NCBI GenBank assembly: GCA_963920525.1
Contig: OY986436.1
Location: forward strand, 25,819,318-25,883,317
Length of the DNA stretch: 64,000 bases
Reading direction: 5' to 3'
DNA from: Dichetophora obliterata
Lineage: Eukaryota; Arthropoda; Insecta; Diptera; Sciomyzidae
The notes under the pieces were generated by a model. It was not told the origin of the DNA. It made no database searches and saw only the letters and a list, made by a program, of their open reading frames with translations. The number at the start of each line of letters is the position of its first letter. Position 1 is the stretch's first letter. Both the position numbers and the translations under genes were made by a program. Shown piece after piece: positions 20,940 to 32,850 of this stretch.

Positions 20940-21655
20940 TTTATTTGGTTTGTGGTCGATAGCGCAAATTTGGCTTGTATGGGAGGTACCACGCCCCCTC
21001 GTCCAAACGTTATCAAACCTCGCAGGAACACTCACTCTCCTCGGCAGACGAAAATATACGAAAATGTCGAATAGCTGCCGAAAGTAACCATATGAACTAA
21101 ATAACCAAATTTTAGTCTAATACGATCAATACCGTGCGAAATATAACATTTTTGTTGTTTTGCAAGCGGTAAAAAGGGGTGCTGCAAAATATTTCCCTAG
21201 AGCCATCTCGTAATCGAATCAAATCGAATGCCCAAATTTCAGCTCAATTTAGGTTAAGCCTGGCGCACTTTCCTTCACTCGACGCTAACTCCCCGAAAAG
21301 TGAGTTTAACTAAAGTGCGACATGCCTATTTTTAGTGGACTTGCCGAGAGTAACCATATGAACTGAATTACAAAATTTTTGTCTAAAACGACCCAAACCG
21401 TTGAAATAAAACGTTTTCATTGGTTTGTGGGAGGTAAAAGGGGGGCGTGGAAACCAAGTTTTAGTTCAGTTGCTGACAGTAACCGTACAAACTAAGCCAA
21501 AATTTTTTAGCTCAATCGACCCAGTAGTCAATTTTAATGATTTCTCAAAAAGTGGGTGTGGCTATAGAGCGATGACGCCTTTTTTTAGTACAGTTGCCGA
21601 AAGTAACCATACAAACTTAGGTATCACATGTTAGTCTCATACGGTCAAAACTGCT
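20940..21655 (-). repeat. Tandem 100-120-bp interspersed repeat units, left arm
   Basis: Repeated modules contain a CCACAAACCA/CCGCCCACAAATCA-type box, an ACGGTTT(G/T)GGTCGTAT-type box and GGTTACT.TCGGCAACTG. The same family recurs at 22600-24050, 42770-42910 and 57640-58480. The 69-residue frame at 21425-21634 recurs exactly at 23354-23563 because of the palindrome and is not a gene. Confidence 0.75.
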
Positions 21656-23332
21656 TCACTGCAAATAATATAAAAAACAATATTCCAAAGTACATGTTTT
21701 TAAATTGATCTTCTTCTCGGTAGGTAGCATAAAAATAGTCCTTTTTAGCTAATGTCAAGATATTTTGGTCCCAATTTATCGGAAACAAAAAATTAAAGTG
21801 CATTCAAGTGGTTCCAATTCTCCCCCGCTACGGGGATCGAAATAATTGTGTAATAGTCTTTTCACAATAAATGTTTTAAATAAAGTCTTTTTATTTTTTT
21901 ACCAATGTGCAATGTCATCTAAAGTTCTTTGTCGTGATCGTAAATACACAACGGCTGCCATGTTTTGCTGAAAGTTTCTCTCCGTGCTTTTTGAAATTCG
22001 ATCATTTCGAGGGGGTTTTAACCCCCAAAATACTTGCCGGCGTAAGCGCCTAATGTCATGTTATCACTGCACACTAAAAAATTTCAAAAATAAATTTACA
22101 CCGCTTTCTCGGTGTGAAATGACGAACTTATCCGATCGGTGTGAAATAAGAAAAGCAAAGAAGATAAGCAATATTGAAATCATATTCTCATTGATAAACA
22201 AATTAACAATTGAAATTTCTCAATTGAATTTGTTCAGTTTTATTTTGTAAATCTTGAGTAAAGACTTAAGTGAAATTTTGGCCCCGCAAAATAGACCCCA
22301 AAAAAATTAAATAATCTCCAAAAAAATTTCCTTACATTTTTAAGTATTACTACATATGAAATAACTCCCCATTTTTGCGGACTATTTCATAAATTTTGGG
22401 AAATATTTATTTTTTTGGTTTGGGTCATATGTTATCTATATATATAAAAATGGATGTATGTATGTGGGTATGTGGCTATATCACATATAGACTCCAAAAC
22501 CGCTGAACCGATCTTTATGAAATTTTCAGGGAAACTGAAGCCACATCTTGAGAGTGTTCCTGTGAGGTTTGGTAACTTTGGACGAGGGGGCGTGGTACCT
22601 CCCTTACAAGCCAAATTTACGCTATCGATCACAAACCAAAAAAAGGATATATATCAGACGGTTTCAATCATAAAAAACTAAGATTTGGTAATTTTGTCCA
22701 GATGGTTACTGTCGGTAACTGAACGAATAATGGACGTGGTCGTAATATAAATACGCCCACTTTTTCGAAATCATGGCAATTCCGGAGTTTTACACATTTT
22801 TACAGTGAAAATTGCTGTGTAGGTGATCTAAGAGGCGGTCACTATATGTAAATGTTTTCACGCCCACTTTTACCGCCCACAAATCAATATCTATATATAT
22901 AAAAAGCAAAACGATGTGCGTCTGGCTGTGTGATGTCTGTAGACTCCAAAACTACTGAACCGATTGACCTGAAATTTTGGCAGTCGATTTGTTTTAGGTA
23001 CGAGATGGTTTAGGAAAAATATTTGCCACACCCCCGTTTTACCGCCCCCAAATCAATAAAAATGTTATATTTCAGTCGGTTTGGGTCGTATAAGGCTAAA
23101 ATTTTGTAATTGAGTATGTACGGTTACTGTCGACAACTGTACTAAAAATGGGTTTCCACGCCCCTTTTTACCACCCACAAATAAATGAAAATGGTTTATT
23201 TTAGACGGTTTTGGTCGTATACGACTTAAATTTGGTACTTTGGTTTGTGTAGTTACTGATAGTAACTGTAAGAAAAGTTGGTTTCCACACCCCCTTTCAG
23301 CGCCCACAAATCAGTGAAAATGCTATGTTTCA
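21656..23332. other. Palindrome loop
   Basis: Sequence between the arms with no mirrored partner. It includes a hairpin of C and G runs at 22009-22026, a CGATCGGTGTGAAAT relative of 20849-20863, and two fragments starting TCTATATATATAAAAA followed by a CTGAACCGAT-type block (22434-22530 and 22889-22975). That signature is common to a dispersed, possibly Helitron-type insect repeat. From 22700 onwards more of the 100-120-bp units follow. No host gene is seen. Confidence 0.6.
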
Positions 23333-24060
23333 AGCAGTTTTGACCGTATGAGACTAACATGTGATACCTAAGTTTGTATGGTTACTTTCGGCAACTGTAC
23401 TAAAAAAAGGCGTCATCGCTCTATAGCCACACCCACTTTTTGAGAAATCATTAAAATTGACTACTGGGTCGATTGAGCTAAAAAATTTTGGCTTAGTTTG
23501 TACGGTTACTGTCAGCAACTGAACTAAAACTTGGTTTCCACGCCCCCCTTTTACCTCCCACAAACCAATGAAAACGTTTTATTTCAACGGTTTGGGTCGT
23601 TTTAGACAAAAATTTTGTAATTCAGTTCATATGGTTACTCTCGGCAAGTCCACTAAAAATAGGCATGTCGCACTTTAGTTAAACTCACTTTTCGGGGAGT
23701 TAGCGTCGAGTGAAGGAAAGTGCGCCAGGCTTAACCTAAATTGAGCGGAAATTTGGGCATTCGATTTGATTCGATTACGAGATGGCTCTAGGGAAATATT
23801 TTGCAGCACCCCTTTTTACCGCTTGCAAAACAACAAAAATGTTATATTTCGCACGGTATTGATCGTATTAGACTAAAATTTGGTTATTTAGTTCATATGG
23901 TTACTTTCGGCAGCTATTCGACATTTTCGTATATGGCAGTAAGGCGGTCTATGACAGAACAACGTCTGCCGAGGAGAGTGAGTGTTCCTGCGAGGTTTGG
24001 TAACGTTTGGACGAGGGAGCGTGGTACCTCCCATACAAGCCAAATTTGCGCTATCGACCA
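23333..24060 (+). repeat. Tandem 100-120-bp interspersed repeat units, right arm
   Basis: Inverted counterpart of 20940-21655. See that entry for the unit description. Confidence 0.75.
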
Positions 24061-24585
24061 CAAACCAAATAAAGGATATATATCAGACGGTTTCGATTAA
24101 ATTTTAGCACTTTGACACGGTGTTTTTTAACACTGAATGGTGTAGGACTCCCTGGAACACCGATCGGTGTAAAAATTCTATACAAATTTTCAAGTGTGTG
24201 TAAATCCGATTTACGTTCCTAAAGAATGTTTCTGAAATGAATGAATCTTACATTTTATCACTTCACTTAAGAATTAGTCATATGAAAATTTCAACTCAAA
24301 TGTTTGCTCACATAAAAGACACGTTGTAATTTATTAAGAAAGTTTTTATAAAAACAAGAATTTATTTTTTTTTTAAAGATGCAAATGCCAAAATTATTAC
24401 CAGGATAGAACAGGACAGGACGTCTTAGATGATTCAAGATGATTGTTGGAATAACAATTAATCTTATGTTCCATTTTCTTTTAATATTAAGCAATATTTG
24501 TTGTTTTTTTTTGTGATTGAGCAGCAGATCACGATAGTTTTAGGTGTTGTGGAACTGCAGTTACTTAATGCGTAATTTCTAGTTT

Positions 24586-25113
24586 TTATTCAACGTTAAG
24601 AGAAGCAGTTTCTCGCCGATAGCATTGAAAAGCACGAAAAGCCCATGTGCAAGAGTCCGACTCTTGATCGTTATTGTCGACGCACGTTGTGATTGCGGCC
24701 GTGATCGTTTCCCTGTTCTCCACATTTTGTGTCAATTGAGTGATTATATTTTGAGTATTGAAGCCATCTTCGGGATTAAAAAAGTCCAGTTTCTCGTAAA
24801 CGCATTCGATGTAGCAACGTGTGGTCTCATCATCGGGAAAGTTGAATGTCTGGTAATTGTTAATGTGCTCAGCTGTTACATTATGGGCTTCAATGCACTC
24901 CCTACGTGCCAAATTCACATCAGCTTGGGTGCGGAGCCTGTACGTAGTGGCTGAGGCCTGACAAAGGAAGGAAATAAATTAAAAGTATTAGAGACTAAAA
25001 AAAAATAAGCTGCCCATCAGCACTAAATTTGCAATATAATTTGGGTTAACTTTCTATTATGTCCAACTCACGAAGGCAAACAAGGCGAACAGAACTGCAA
25101 TTATGTATTTCAT
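24586..25113 (-). CDS. Odorant-binding protein (PBP/GOBP family), right-arm copy
   Basis: Minus-strand mirror of the left copy, with exon 1 at 25113-25072 and exon 2 at 24957-24586. It has the same 114-bp intron with GTGAG donor and TTTGTCAG acceptor, and gives an identical 137-residue product with signal peptide and six OBP cysteines. TATA box, initiator and upstream unit are all mirrored, so both copies should be transcribed, divergently with respect to the chromosome. Both copies point towards the loop. Identical coding sequence with some change elsewhere fits a recent duplication or gene conversion. A collapsed or artificial inverted duplication in the assembly is the main alternative. 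Confidence 0.92.
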
Positions 25114-25180
25114 CCTGGAAATTTTAATGTATTTTTATTACTTAATTCAAGGAATATAACGCACTGTTGCTCAGAAACAG

Positions 25181-25217
25181 ACTGATGTCGTTGCTCTGAT
25201 TCCAAGCGCTTTATATA
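25181..25217 (-). promoter_or_regulatory. OBP core promoter, right copy
   Basis: Mirror of the left promoter: the TATATAAA complement is at 25210-25217 and the initiator A at about 25183. It is identical to the left copy in these elements. Confidence 0.75.
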
Positions 25218-25294
25218 GCGTGTTTAAAAAAAATTTCAAAGTAGAAATGAGTTCACGGGTACAATAAACTTTTGCCTTAAACAATTGCGTACAA

Positions 25295-25459
25295 TAACCA
25301 GACAATAGGAAATAAAACATTTGTGTCAATATTTTCGAGTATTTGAAAAATATCCAAAATAGATTAAATAAAGGTTTGCTCTAAAACAACAGCTTGAAAT
25401 AATGAAACTTTAAGACACATTTAGCTAGATTGGTTTTGGTAGTCGAATTTGAGCTATTC
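25295..25459 (-). repeat. OBP upstream unit, right arm
   Basis: Mirror of 19554-19718; a diverged relative of the arm-end tandem units. Confidence 0.75.
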
Positions 25460-26538
25460 TAAGTCTATTTTGACCGTTATAAATCAAAATATCTCACGAA
25501 TCAGAATGAAGAAGAAAAATAAAAATTAATTTCACGGTGCTACAATTTAACAGTTTTTCCAAAATGATAAGATTTTTTTAAAAAGATCCTGGTTAAAGAG
25601 ACAAAAAAGTTAAACATTGTCGGCGTTTTAAAAGTTTACATTCAAATAAGTCTTAATATTGGTTTAAAGTATACTTATTCTACCCTACACCAGAACAGGT
25701 GAGGGTACATTAGCAAGAGAAGGAGTTGTTAAATTTAAATTCTGGCACCACTTAATATGCACCGCTTACTTCATCGGCGTCAGTAGAAAGACTTTTTCTT
25801 TTGCTAGAATAATGAATAATCCACAGCGGCACTATTTTTCTGATTTACACATTCGATAAACTAGTCTTATTATAGGCAAATATTGATTTTTAATGTTTCA
25901 CATAATAATTTAGTATTGATTGCTTGCTACTATGAATTTATGTATTGTATCAAACAAAACATATTGTTTGAAATACATTTTAAATTAAATAGGTAAGGAA
26001 TAATTTCTTCTGCAATATTTTTGTTTTTTTAGTAAGGGGAAAAGTTATAAACAAGATATAAATATTTATGCAACAATTATATTAAAAAGTTGCCCAGTTC
26101 GTCACTGAACCAGTTAGAGAGCAATGGGTTAATGCGGAAGCAAAAACTTTCCGCACATATATAACATTTGTGATATCCCAATGTGCACAAAAACGGATGC
26201 GGATCCGTTTCGAAGCCATTACGAGTTCGTCAGTACGAATTTCGATTTCTACTTATTTTTTTAAATAACTTTATTCTTTCATTCGGCTCTCCTTCAAATC
26301 GAATAAAACTACTTGTCAAAATTATTAAATAATTATCATGAGTGAAGAAGTTACATGTGACTATAGGAGGGCCGTACACAAGATATGTTTAGGAAACTTA
26401 TTTAATTGCGTTTGCATTGTACTTTGCTTCACAAATTGTCATATGTTCCAACTTTTCTTGCATTGTAAAAATAAGTATTACGCATGCAAACGAAGGCCTT
26501 TAAATATGTAAATCTTATATATTAATTTTTTCACTTTG

Positions 26539-26652
26539 ATGCATTTAAAAAATAATAAATACCCAAATGAGCTAGTATCGACAGTGGACGTGGCGAAGAA
26601 GTTTTTCGACTATGCACATGAACGAATAGCCAAGAAAACGAAAAATAATTAA
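26539..26652 (+). CDS. Tiny ORF (37 aa) kept in both palindrome arms, right copy
   Basis: Plus-strand mirror of 18396-18509 with the same 37 residues. The single base difference is synonymous. It is embedded in AT-rich sequence, with no recognisable domain. See the left copy for alternatives. Confidence 0.25.
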   Translation: MHLKNNKYPNELVSTVDVAKKFFDYAHERIAKKTKNN

Positions 26653-27696
26653 TAAGAAATTATTAATAAAAACTTAAATTTAATTTTTTATTTAAAATGT
26701 AATATGTAAGAATGTAAGAACTGAAATAAAAAAATCAATAAAAAAATATTTTATTTATAGCATAAACCTTATTGTCAGATTGATTTAGATCTATTTAAAC
26801 GCATGGTTAGTTGTTATGTCTTGTGTTGTCCCTGAGCCGAACCCATATTATGGTGCGTAAATTTTTCTTCCTTTTGGTTTTTTTTTTTACCACTTTTATT
26901 CGATATCTTTGAGATATTTCAATGATATTTGGGTTGGTTCTTAAAATGATTTATTGCGGAGAAAGTGTGAAAAGCTGTAGTAGCTGAACTCTATTGTTAT
27001 TGCATCACATTGCTGTATTCAAATATCGAATAGACTAATTCTTTCCGTCTGACTTTTACAATAGAAATTTCGAAAATAACTGTTATTTTCGGTCCCTGCA
27101 GTTTTATGGGTCATTTTTGTGATATTTTTGGAACATGTAATCATTGATGTTAATTATAAAAATGTAGTTTCAGGGGTCCATTACATCTGTATACTGTGGT
27201 CTTAGCGTTGAAACAGAATAAAGTAATCTGTCAGATATAGCTGTCATTGCAATAAAAAATATTTTAAAGTTTTACATAAGTTTACCAAATAAAGATTTTA
27301 TTTGCTTTTAAAGACCGTGATTGAATTTTTTACGGCAAATAGATTTTGAATCAGTACGAAATATGTTTCTGTAACATGCAAAAACATATGTAGTTATATA
27401 TATATTTGTGTGCATTTATGTAATTAGTATAAAATGAACACACATTTGTAGTAAACGTACGTACATGATTGTAAATTAAAAAAAAACCAAAAAACTACTG
27501 CGAAAAAGTTCGTGTTACTGCGTTTTTATTTTTTTTTTTTTTGCGATTTACGAATTATCAGCTCCGAACCCGGCTTATTGTTCCGTTTTGAATCCGACCT
27601 ATTTTGATCGCATTATTTTGGCACACTGGGGTGTAACACATTCTTTAAAGAACCAGACAATAGGAAAGAGAAATCTCATAGAACATGTGTGTCAAT

Positions 27697-28051
27697 ATGT
27701 TCGAGTATTTGAAGAAGAAATGCGCCAACGGATTAAATAAAGTTTTCTCTAAAACAACTGCGTGAAATAATAAAACTTTAAGACACGTTTAGCTTTATTT
27801 GTTTTGGCTTAAATAGATTGTCGCAAAATTTAAAAAAATTTGCTTTTTAAAAATAGTCGATTTGAAGCTATTCCATGTTCGAGTATTTGAAGTAGAAATG
27901 CGCCAACGGATTAAATAAAGTTTTCTCTAAAACAACTGCGTGAAATAATAGAACTTTAAGACACGTTTAGCTTTATTTGTTTTGGCTTAACTAGATTGTC
28001 GCAAAATTTAAAAAAATTTGTTTTTCAAAAATGGTCGATTTGAAGCTATTC
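27697..28051 (-). repeat. Two tandem OBP-upstream-like units at right arm end
   Basis: Units 27697-27874 and 27875-28051 are inverted matches to the left array at 10872-11384, which has three units. They end the palindrome. Confidence 0.85.
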
Positions 28052-28052
28052 T

Positions 28053-28793
28053 CTCTGCAATGCTCTTTCACTCTTCACTCCACTATGCTTCACAGCATAG
28101 GTCACCACTGCATGGTTTCTCATAGCTAGCGAGAGTCGTGAAATTTAGTGTTGTAATTGTTATTTCCGTTGTTGTTGTTGGAACCAAGCAGTTGTGATCT
28201 CTGCTTGACAGCAACAAATGCTTTTGTTTGTTTGCATTATTTTCATGATGATTACCTTATTTAGTGCGAAGCAGATTTTTCTTATTCACTGCTTGCTATT
28301 AATATTGACTATTTTTGATTGACTCGGCCAGAGCTGTAAAAATCTGGATATATATTCTGAATCTTAAGGAAAACTGAATAACGACATACAAATCCATTCA
28401 TTGAATTCAAAATTGTTTATAAATAAAATTTTTAATTCACATTGAATTTTAAAAAATTGATTTGTAATTATTTTCAATTAATTTTTTTCGTTATTCAGAA
28501 TAATTAATTATTTTTTTTTCATATAAATGCTATTTACAAAGAATGCAATTCAAAAAGAATTAAAAATTTTTCAATAATTAATTTTTTGTACATTATTATT
28601 TTTTGATTCATTGCCCATTCATGTGTTATTCATTTTAAATTTTATAGTCATTATTAATATTTTATTTATTATTAATTTGGTTCAATATTCAAAAGTGAAT
28701 AACAAGATTTTTTTATTTTATTTATTATTCAAAAGTAAATGAAAAATGAAAAATGAATACGAAATTTATAATAAAAAAAAATTTAATAATGAA
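28053..28793. other. No gene seen; AT-rich with ATTAATTTTT/GAATAA words
   Basis: After some ordinary sequence, 28390-28793 is dominated by simple words of A and T (AATTAATTTTT, GAATAAC). A similar low-complexity stretch precedes the second copy of the large direct repeat at 33490-33700. No coding sequence is evident. Confidence 0.5.
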
Positions 28794-31336
28794 TTCGATT
28801 GAGTATTTTTTCTAGATAATAAAAAACATTGAGACTTTTCCAGGTTGGTTCGAATTTTTTTAAGAAGAATTTTTCGACTTTTTTTTTAGTTTTTAAAAAT
28901 ATTTCCCCAGTTATGATTCTATAACTAAAAAAGTATTAATTTATTTTACAAGTTTTATAAATATTTACACATGAGAAATTTATACCTATTATTTAGTTTT
29001 TATTTATACGATATTTGTACGTTTTTTGAGACATTTTCCGAATACCTTATTTGTGAAAGAGTTTTAAATATACTGTTTATTTAACATTTCCCCCATGTTA
29101 AAGTGCGCAAAATATGACTTTGATATATATTTTGGATTTATTTTTACTTTGTTGTTAAAAAAAAATATTTCAACGAAAATATTAAGGTAAAAAGTATGAT
29201 TCTGGCAGGTTGGATACTTACGTATTTCGGTTTTAGTAAAAATACTCAAAACTACCTGCATCAAAGTCGACGTGGTGAGTTCGTACTACACAAATTCTTC
29301 AGACTTTTAAAACTCAATTATCATACATTTAACTTAAGATTTTGTTTACAAACTTTGTGATTTTGTTCTAAGAGTTTTGAGCTAATTTTAAAAATCCCTA
29401 AACCGCAATTTTACGTTATAGGATTTGCAGTACTGTAAATTCTTTGAAATGAGTAAAATAACAGACAAAGATACGTCAAAAAGAAATCATAACAAAACAA
29501 CGAAATCTTCGCGGTGGTATAAAAAACTAGCTCAAACACTGTGCGTTGCTGCCACGCCCCCTTGCCAAACGCCCATAACATGTTATCAGTGAAACGGCAA
29601 GAGTAAATTGTGGTCGAATACCGAATTCCGAGGCTATGCGGCCTATAACTCCAAAGCAATTCGATATCGCAAATTTGGGTGGTGTAGGAGGTGCCACGCC
29701 CCCTTGACCAACGCCCATCACATGTTATCAGGGAAACGCTACTTGTAAATTGTGGTCGAATACCAAATTCTGAGACTTTACGAAATATAATTATAAAGCT
29801 ATCCGATATCGCATATTTGGCCTATATAGGAGGTAATTTTGAGTATTAACCATATTTTCTAAACTCTTTCACAAATGTAGAATTTAGAAAATTTATACAA
29901 AAATCGTTAGATCAATACAAATGATAGCTTAAATGAATGATATAAACGTCTTAATTGCAAGCATGTATAAATTTTGTAATATGAAAAAATACTTTTGAAG
30001 TTATAGGATCATAACTGGGGACATATTTTTCAAAACATTCGTTATATAATACTCATACAATTTAACACAAAGTCTATATTAATAAAAGTGATATTCTGGT
30101 TTGTTATTTTGTTTAATTGACATTAATACAAATCTAAATAGCTTAACGGACTTTGCTCAATTTAAGTACACATATTGTGTGCATCCTAGATTAGATTGTA
30201 ACATACTTAGTTTTGATCACGCTCATTCCACCTATTTTCACTTACGTAAATTTTGATATTGAAAATCTTTCTTGAAAAAAAATTTTCGCAAATTAAATTT
30301 AAAAATTTCAGTAATTTTAATACTAAAAACATTCACATATCGTTAGAATTTCAGAAATTTTTGGTACAACGACTTTTTCATAAAACTTCGTTCCCCAAGA
30401 ATGAGAAAAAACGGCATGAAAATCAAAACTTTGACTTTCGATGCAAATATATCCGCTATATTTAACTTTATTTAATTCAAATTTTTTTGATCAAAGTTTT
30501 AATACAAGCACTGTACAAAAATAGTTTCAACTGTAGCGTTAGGTCAGGGAATATATTCTTTAATTTTTTTCAAAAACGGTCCAAAATATTGAATTTTTAC
30601 CTAAAAAATGACTCAAAAAATGTTTTTGTTGTATAAATAAGAACAATTGAAAATTGCATTTCTGAGTACTTTTTATATAGTAAAGCATGTATTTGCAATA
30701 ATATAATAAAGTTATATAATAGTAGTTAAATAAAAAGTTTTTCCGCAAAAAAAAAATAACTTAAAAAATATTGCTTACAACATTATTCGCGGCTAAGCTT
30801 CAACTGATGGAATCGCCCTTACAATAATATAACACTAAAAATATCATGTGCCAAAAGGGCAAAAAAAAACGAAGTCAACACACAAAATATACCTAGATTA
30901 TGCCATCTTTATGATGTTATATTCTTGAAATTATACATCAAAACGTTAAAAGATAATGCAAAAAAATATAATAACTTTATATTATATAATGTTCGTAGGG
31001 TAGTTTAGTTAAAAAATTGCCCACATTTTTTAAGTAAAACCTAATGAAATTCTGCTACATTTTGTTGGCAGCTACATCGTTTATTCAGATGTTTCGGGCA
31101 TCAAATCTTTACATATCATTTCTATTGCTTTTCAATATTGTGCTCACATTTGCTCACATTGTCGCTTACTAATCCTCTCGCTCTCAAAAGCTTTAAATCG
31201 TTCGCTCGCTGACTCTCATAAAACTCTTATGTGGATTTATCATAAATTGAATGTGAATTTATCATAAATCCACATTCAAATTTTACTGTGCCACTTGCTT
31301 GTATGGCGGTGGCACATCTTTCTAATATATTATCTG
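28794..31336 (+). repeat. 2.5-kb dispersed repeat, copy A
   Basis: Starts TTCGATTGAGTATTTTTTCT and ends CATCTTTCTAATATATTATC; directly matched by 33709-36361 along its whole length with roughly 90% identity by eye. Internally, 29551-29835 holds two units of about 142 bp with a GCCACGCCCCCTTG box and CATGTTATCAG. No open frame is conserved between the copies. A third, more diverged copy covers 43419-47400. It is most likely a non-coding part of an unclassified transposable element. Confidence 0.85.
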
Positions 31337-31425
31337 AGGCTTCGTTCGCAACTTTTGCATACTTTCTAACAAAAATCCACGGGAATTTACAGCAATTATT
31401 GCTGGCAACAGATTTCGTACATTTA

Positions 31426-31963
31426 CAGCCCTATTCTGGTTGTTAGCTTAACAAGAAATAGTTAAGGAGCTCTTGTTAAGCTGATTGTTATGTTATGTAA
31501 ATGTTGGTATTCTTAAAAATCATTAACAACATAAAAGCTTGAAAAGCTTTTAAAGTTCACCATGCATGGTGAAAATCGATTTGCCTATTGAAAGAAGAGA
31601 TGCGCTATATAAACAGATGCTTCGAGTGCAGCTTGTGACTTTGCAAGCGCTTGAAAAATTTGCCACGGCTACTGAAAGATTTCATTATCAACACTTTAAA
31701 TAAGTAAAAAATTCTTCCATTTTTCAGTTTAATGTATTTAAACTCAATATTATATTATAGTTTGTATTTTTTTTATTATTTTCACAACAATTTCTTATCT
31801 AAGCTCATATATTTCATTCGTTGTTAAAAATCTTTCTGTTATTAACAAAATTGTAAGGAAAAGAGCTTTTAATTTTGCAGCAGAATACGAAAATTTAATT
31901 AATTGTTAATTTTAACTATTTTGTTAATGTGGTGAGCTTAGTTAAGCTGCCAGAATAGGGCTG
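31426..31963. mobile_element. 538-bp MITE with CAGCCCTATTCTGG ends
   Basis: CAGCCCTATTCTGG at 31426 and its complement ending at 31963 are flanked by TTA on both sides (31423-31425 and 31964-31966). A 3-bp TTA/TAA duplication suggests a PIF/Harbinger-like origin. The same family occurs at 40837-41418. Inside are a palindrome CACCATGCATGGTG near 31559-31572 and a TATATAAA at 31606-31613. Confidence 0.75.
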
Positions 31964-32436
31964 TTAATATAGTTTTATTTTAGAGAGCTTAATTCCAAAT
32001 ATTTCAGGCTAGAAAAGCTTTGGCCTACAATTATTGCTCTCGCACTCTCTTTAAAAAACTCTTCTAAAATTATCTCTATCAATCTTATCTTCACTTATAA
32101 AAAAAAGCTAGAAATGCGTGAAGTCTCTCAAGTAAGTTTTGAATAAAGCAGCAACAACAACAACTCTGTATAGAGTCAATCACGCAGCAGAAAGCACTAC
32201 TCTTTCCAACTTCAGTGGGTTTGAATAATTAAGCTGTGACCAATATACTGTTTAAGTTTTATATAATGTGATATTTGTTCGAATAAACTCTTCAGAATCA
32301 TAAGACGTTAAATAAAAGGTTTTTATTTTAGGTCAAGCGTTACCAGTGCCGCCAGAAAAGAGAATTTTCACCATTTTTCGGGAATTTTCAACGAAAAGGT
32401 AAAACACTTTTAAGAACGGGGAAAACTAGGTTGAAA

Positions 32437-32850
32437 ACGAGTAATTTCATCACAAAATCAACAAATTATGCTATGAATTATTTAACATCTTTTAATTAAA
32501 TACATTTTAACATGATCTGAGTCATCTTGAGTTTTTACTTAGTTTTATTACTATTAGAAATAGCCTATGCATTTAATTTAAATTCATTTGGATTGTCATC
32601 AGCTTAAGCTCACACGTAATTTTTTCTGCAAAAAGATTGCAAAAAGCGTAATTTTGTCACAAAATCAACAAATTACGTTATGAATTTTTTAACATCTTGT
32701 ATTCAAATACATTTTTAAATTATCTGAGCCATTTTGAGTTTTAATTTAATTTTATTACTATTTCAATTAGCATGCTTGTTTAATTTAAACTCATTTGGAT
32801 TTTCACCAGCTGTAAGCTCAAAAGTAAAATTTTCTCTGTTCAGCGTAATT
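32437..32850 (+). repeat. Tandem duplication of about 205 bp
   Basis: Two adjacent diverged copies (about 32437-32640 and 32641-32850) share CACAAAATCAACAAATTA, AAATACATTTT, GAGTTTT and CTCATTTGGATT-type blocks. They are non-coding. Confidence 0.7.

Larger units (their letters stand above)
10872..21655 (+). repeat. Large palindrome, left arm
   Basis: This arm is the inverted counterpart of 23333-28052. Matching runs from the arm-end tandem units through the non-coding block at 17545-19550, the OBP gene, and repeat sequence up to 21655, where the arms diverge. It is interrupted only by the 6-kb BEL element at 11585-17544. Around the OBP gene the mirror coordinate sum is constant at 45013, so that part is aligned without indels. 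The arms are near-identical by eye, with scattered substitutions and a few indels. Confidence 0.9.
23333..28052 (-). repeat. Large palindrome, right arm
   Basis: Inverted counterpart of 10872-21655 without the BEL insertion. Compared with the left arm it has a 41-bp extra stretch at 25691-25731, about 34 extra bases near 23937-23972 and two rather than three terminal units. Substitutions are scattered. Its OBP copy encodes an identical protein. Confidence 0.9.

Noticed and set aside
21425..21634. 69-residue frame repeated exactly at 23354-23563
   Set aside because: It sits in the modular repeat and is duplicated only because of the palindrome; other units of the repeat do not keep the frame open.
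32086..32140. TATA-like CTTATAAAAAAAAG followed by ATGCGTGAAGTCTCTCAAG and GTAAGT, a possible first exon
   Set aside because: No downstream exon with a compatible frame and no initiator; the coding part would be only six codons.
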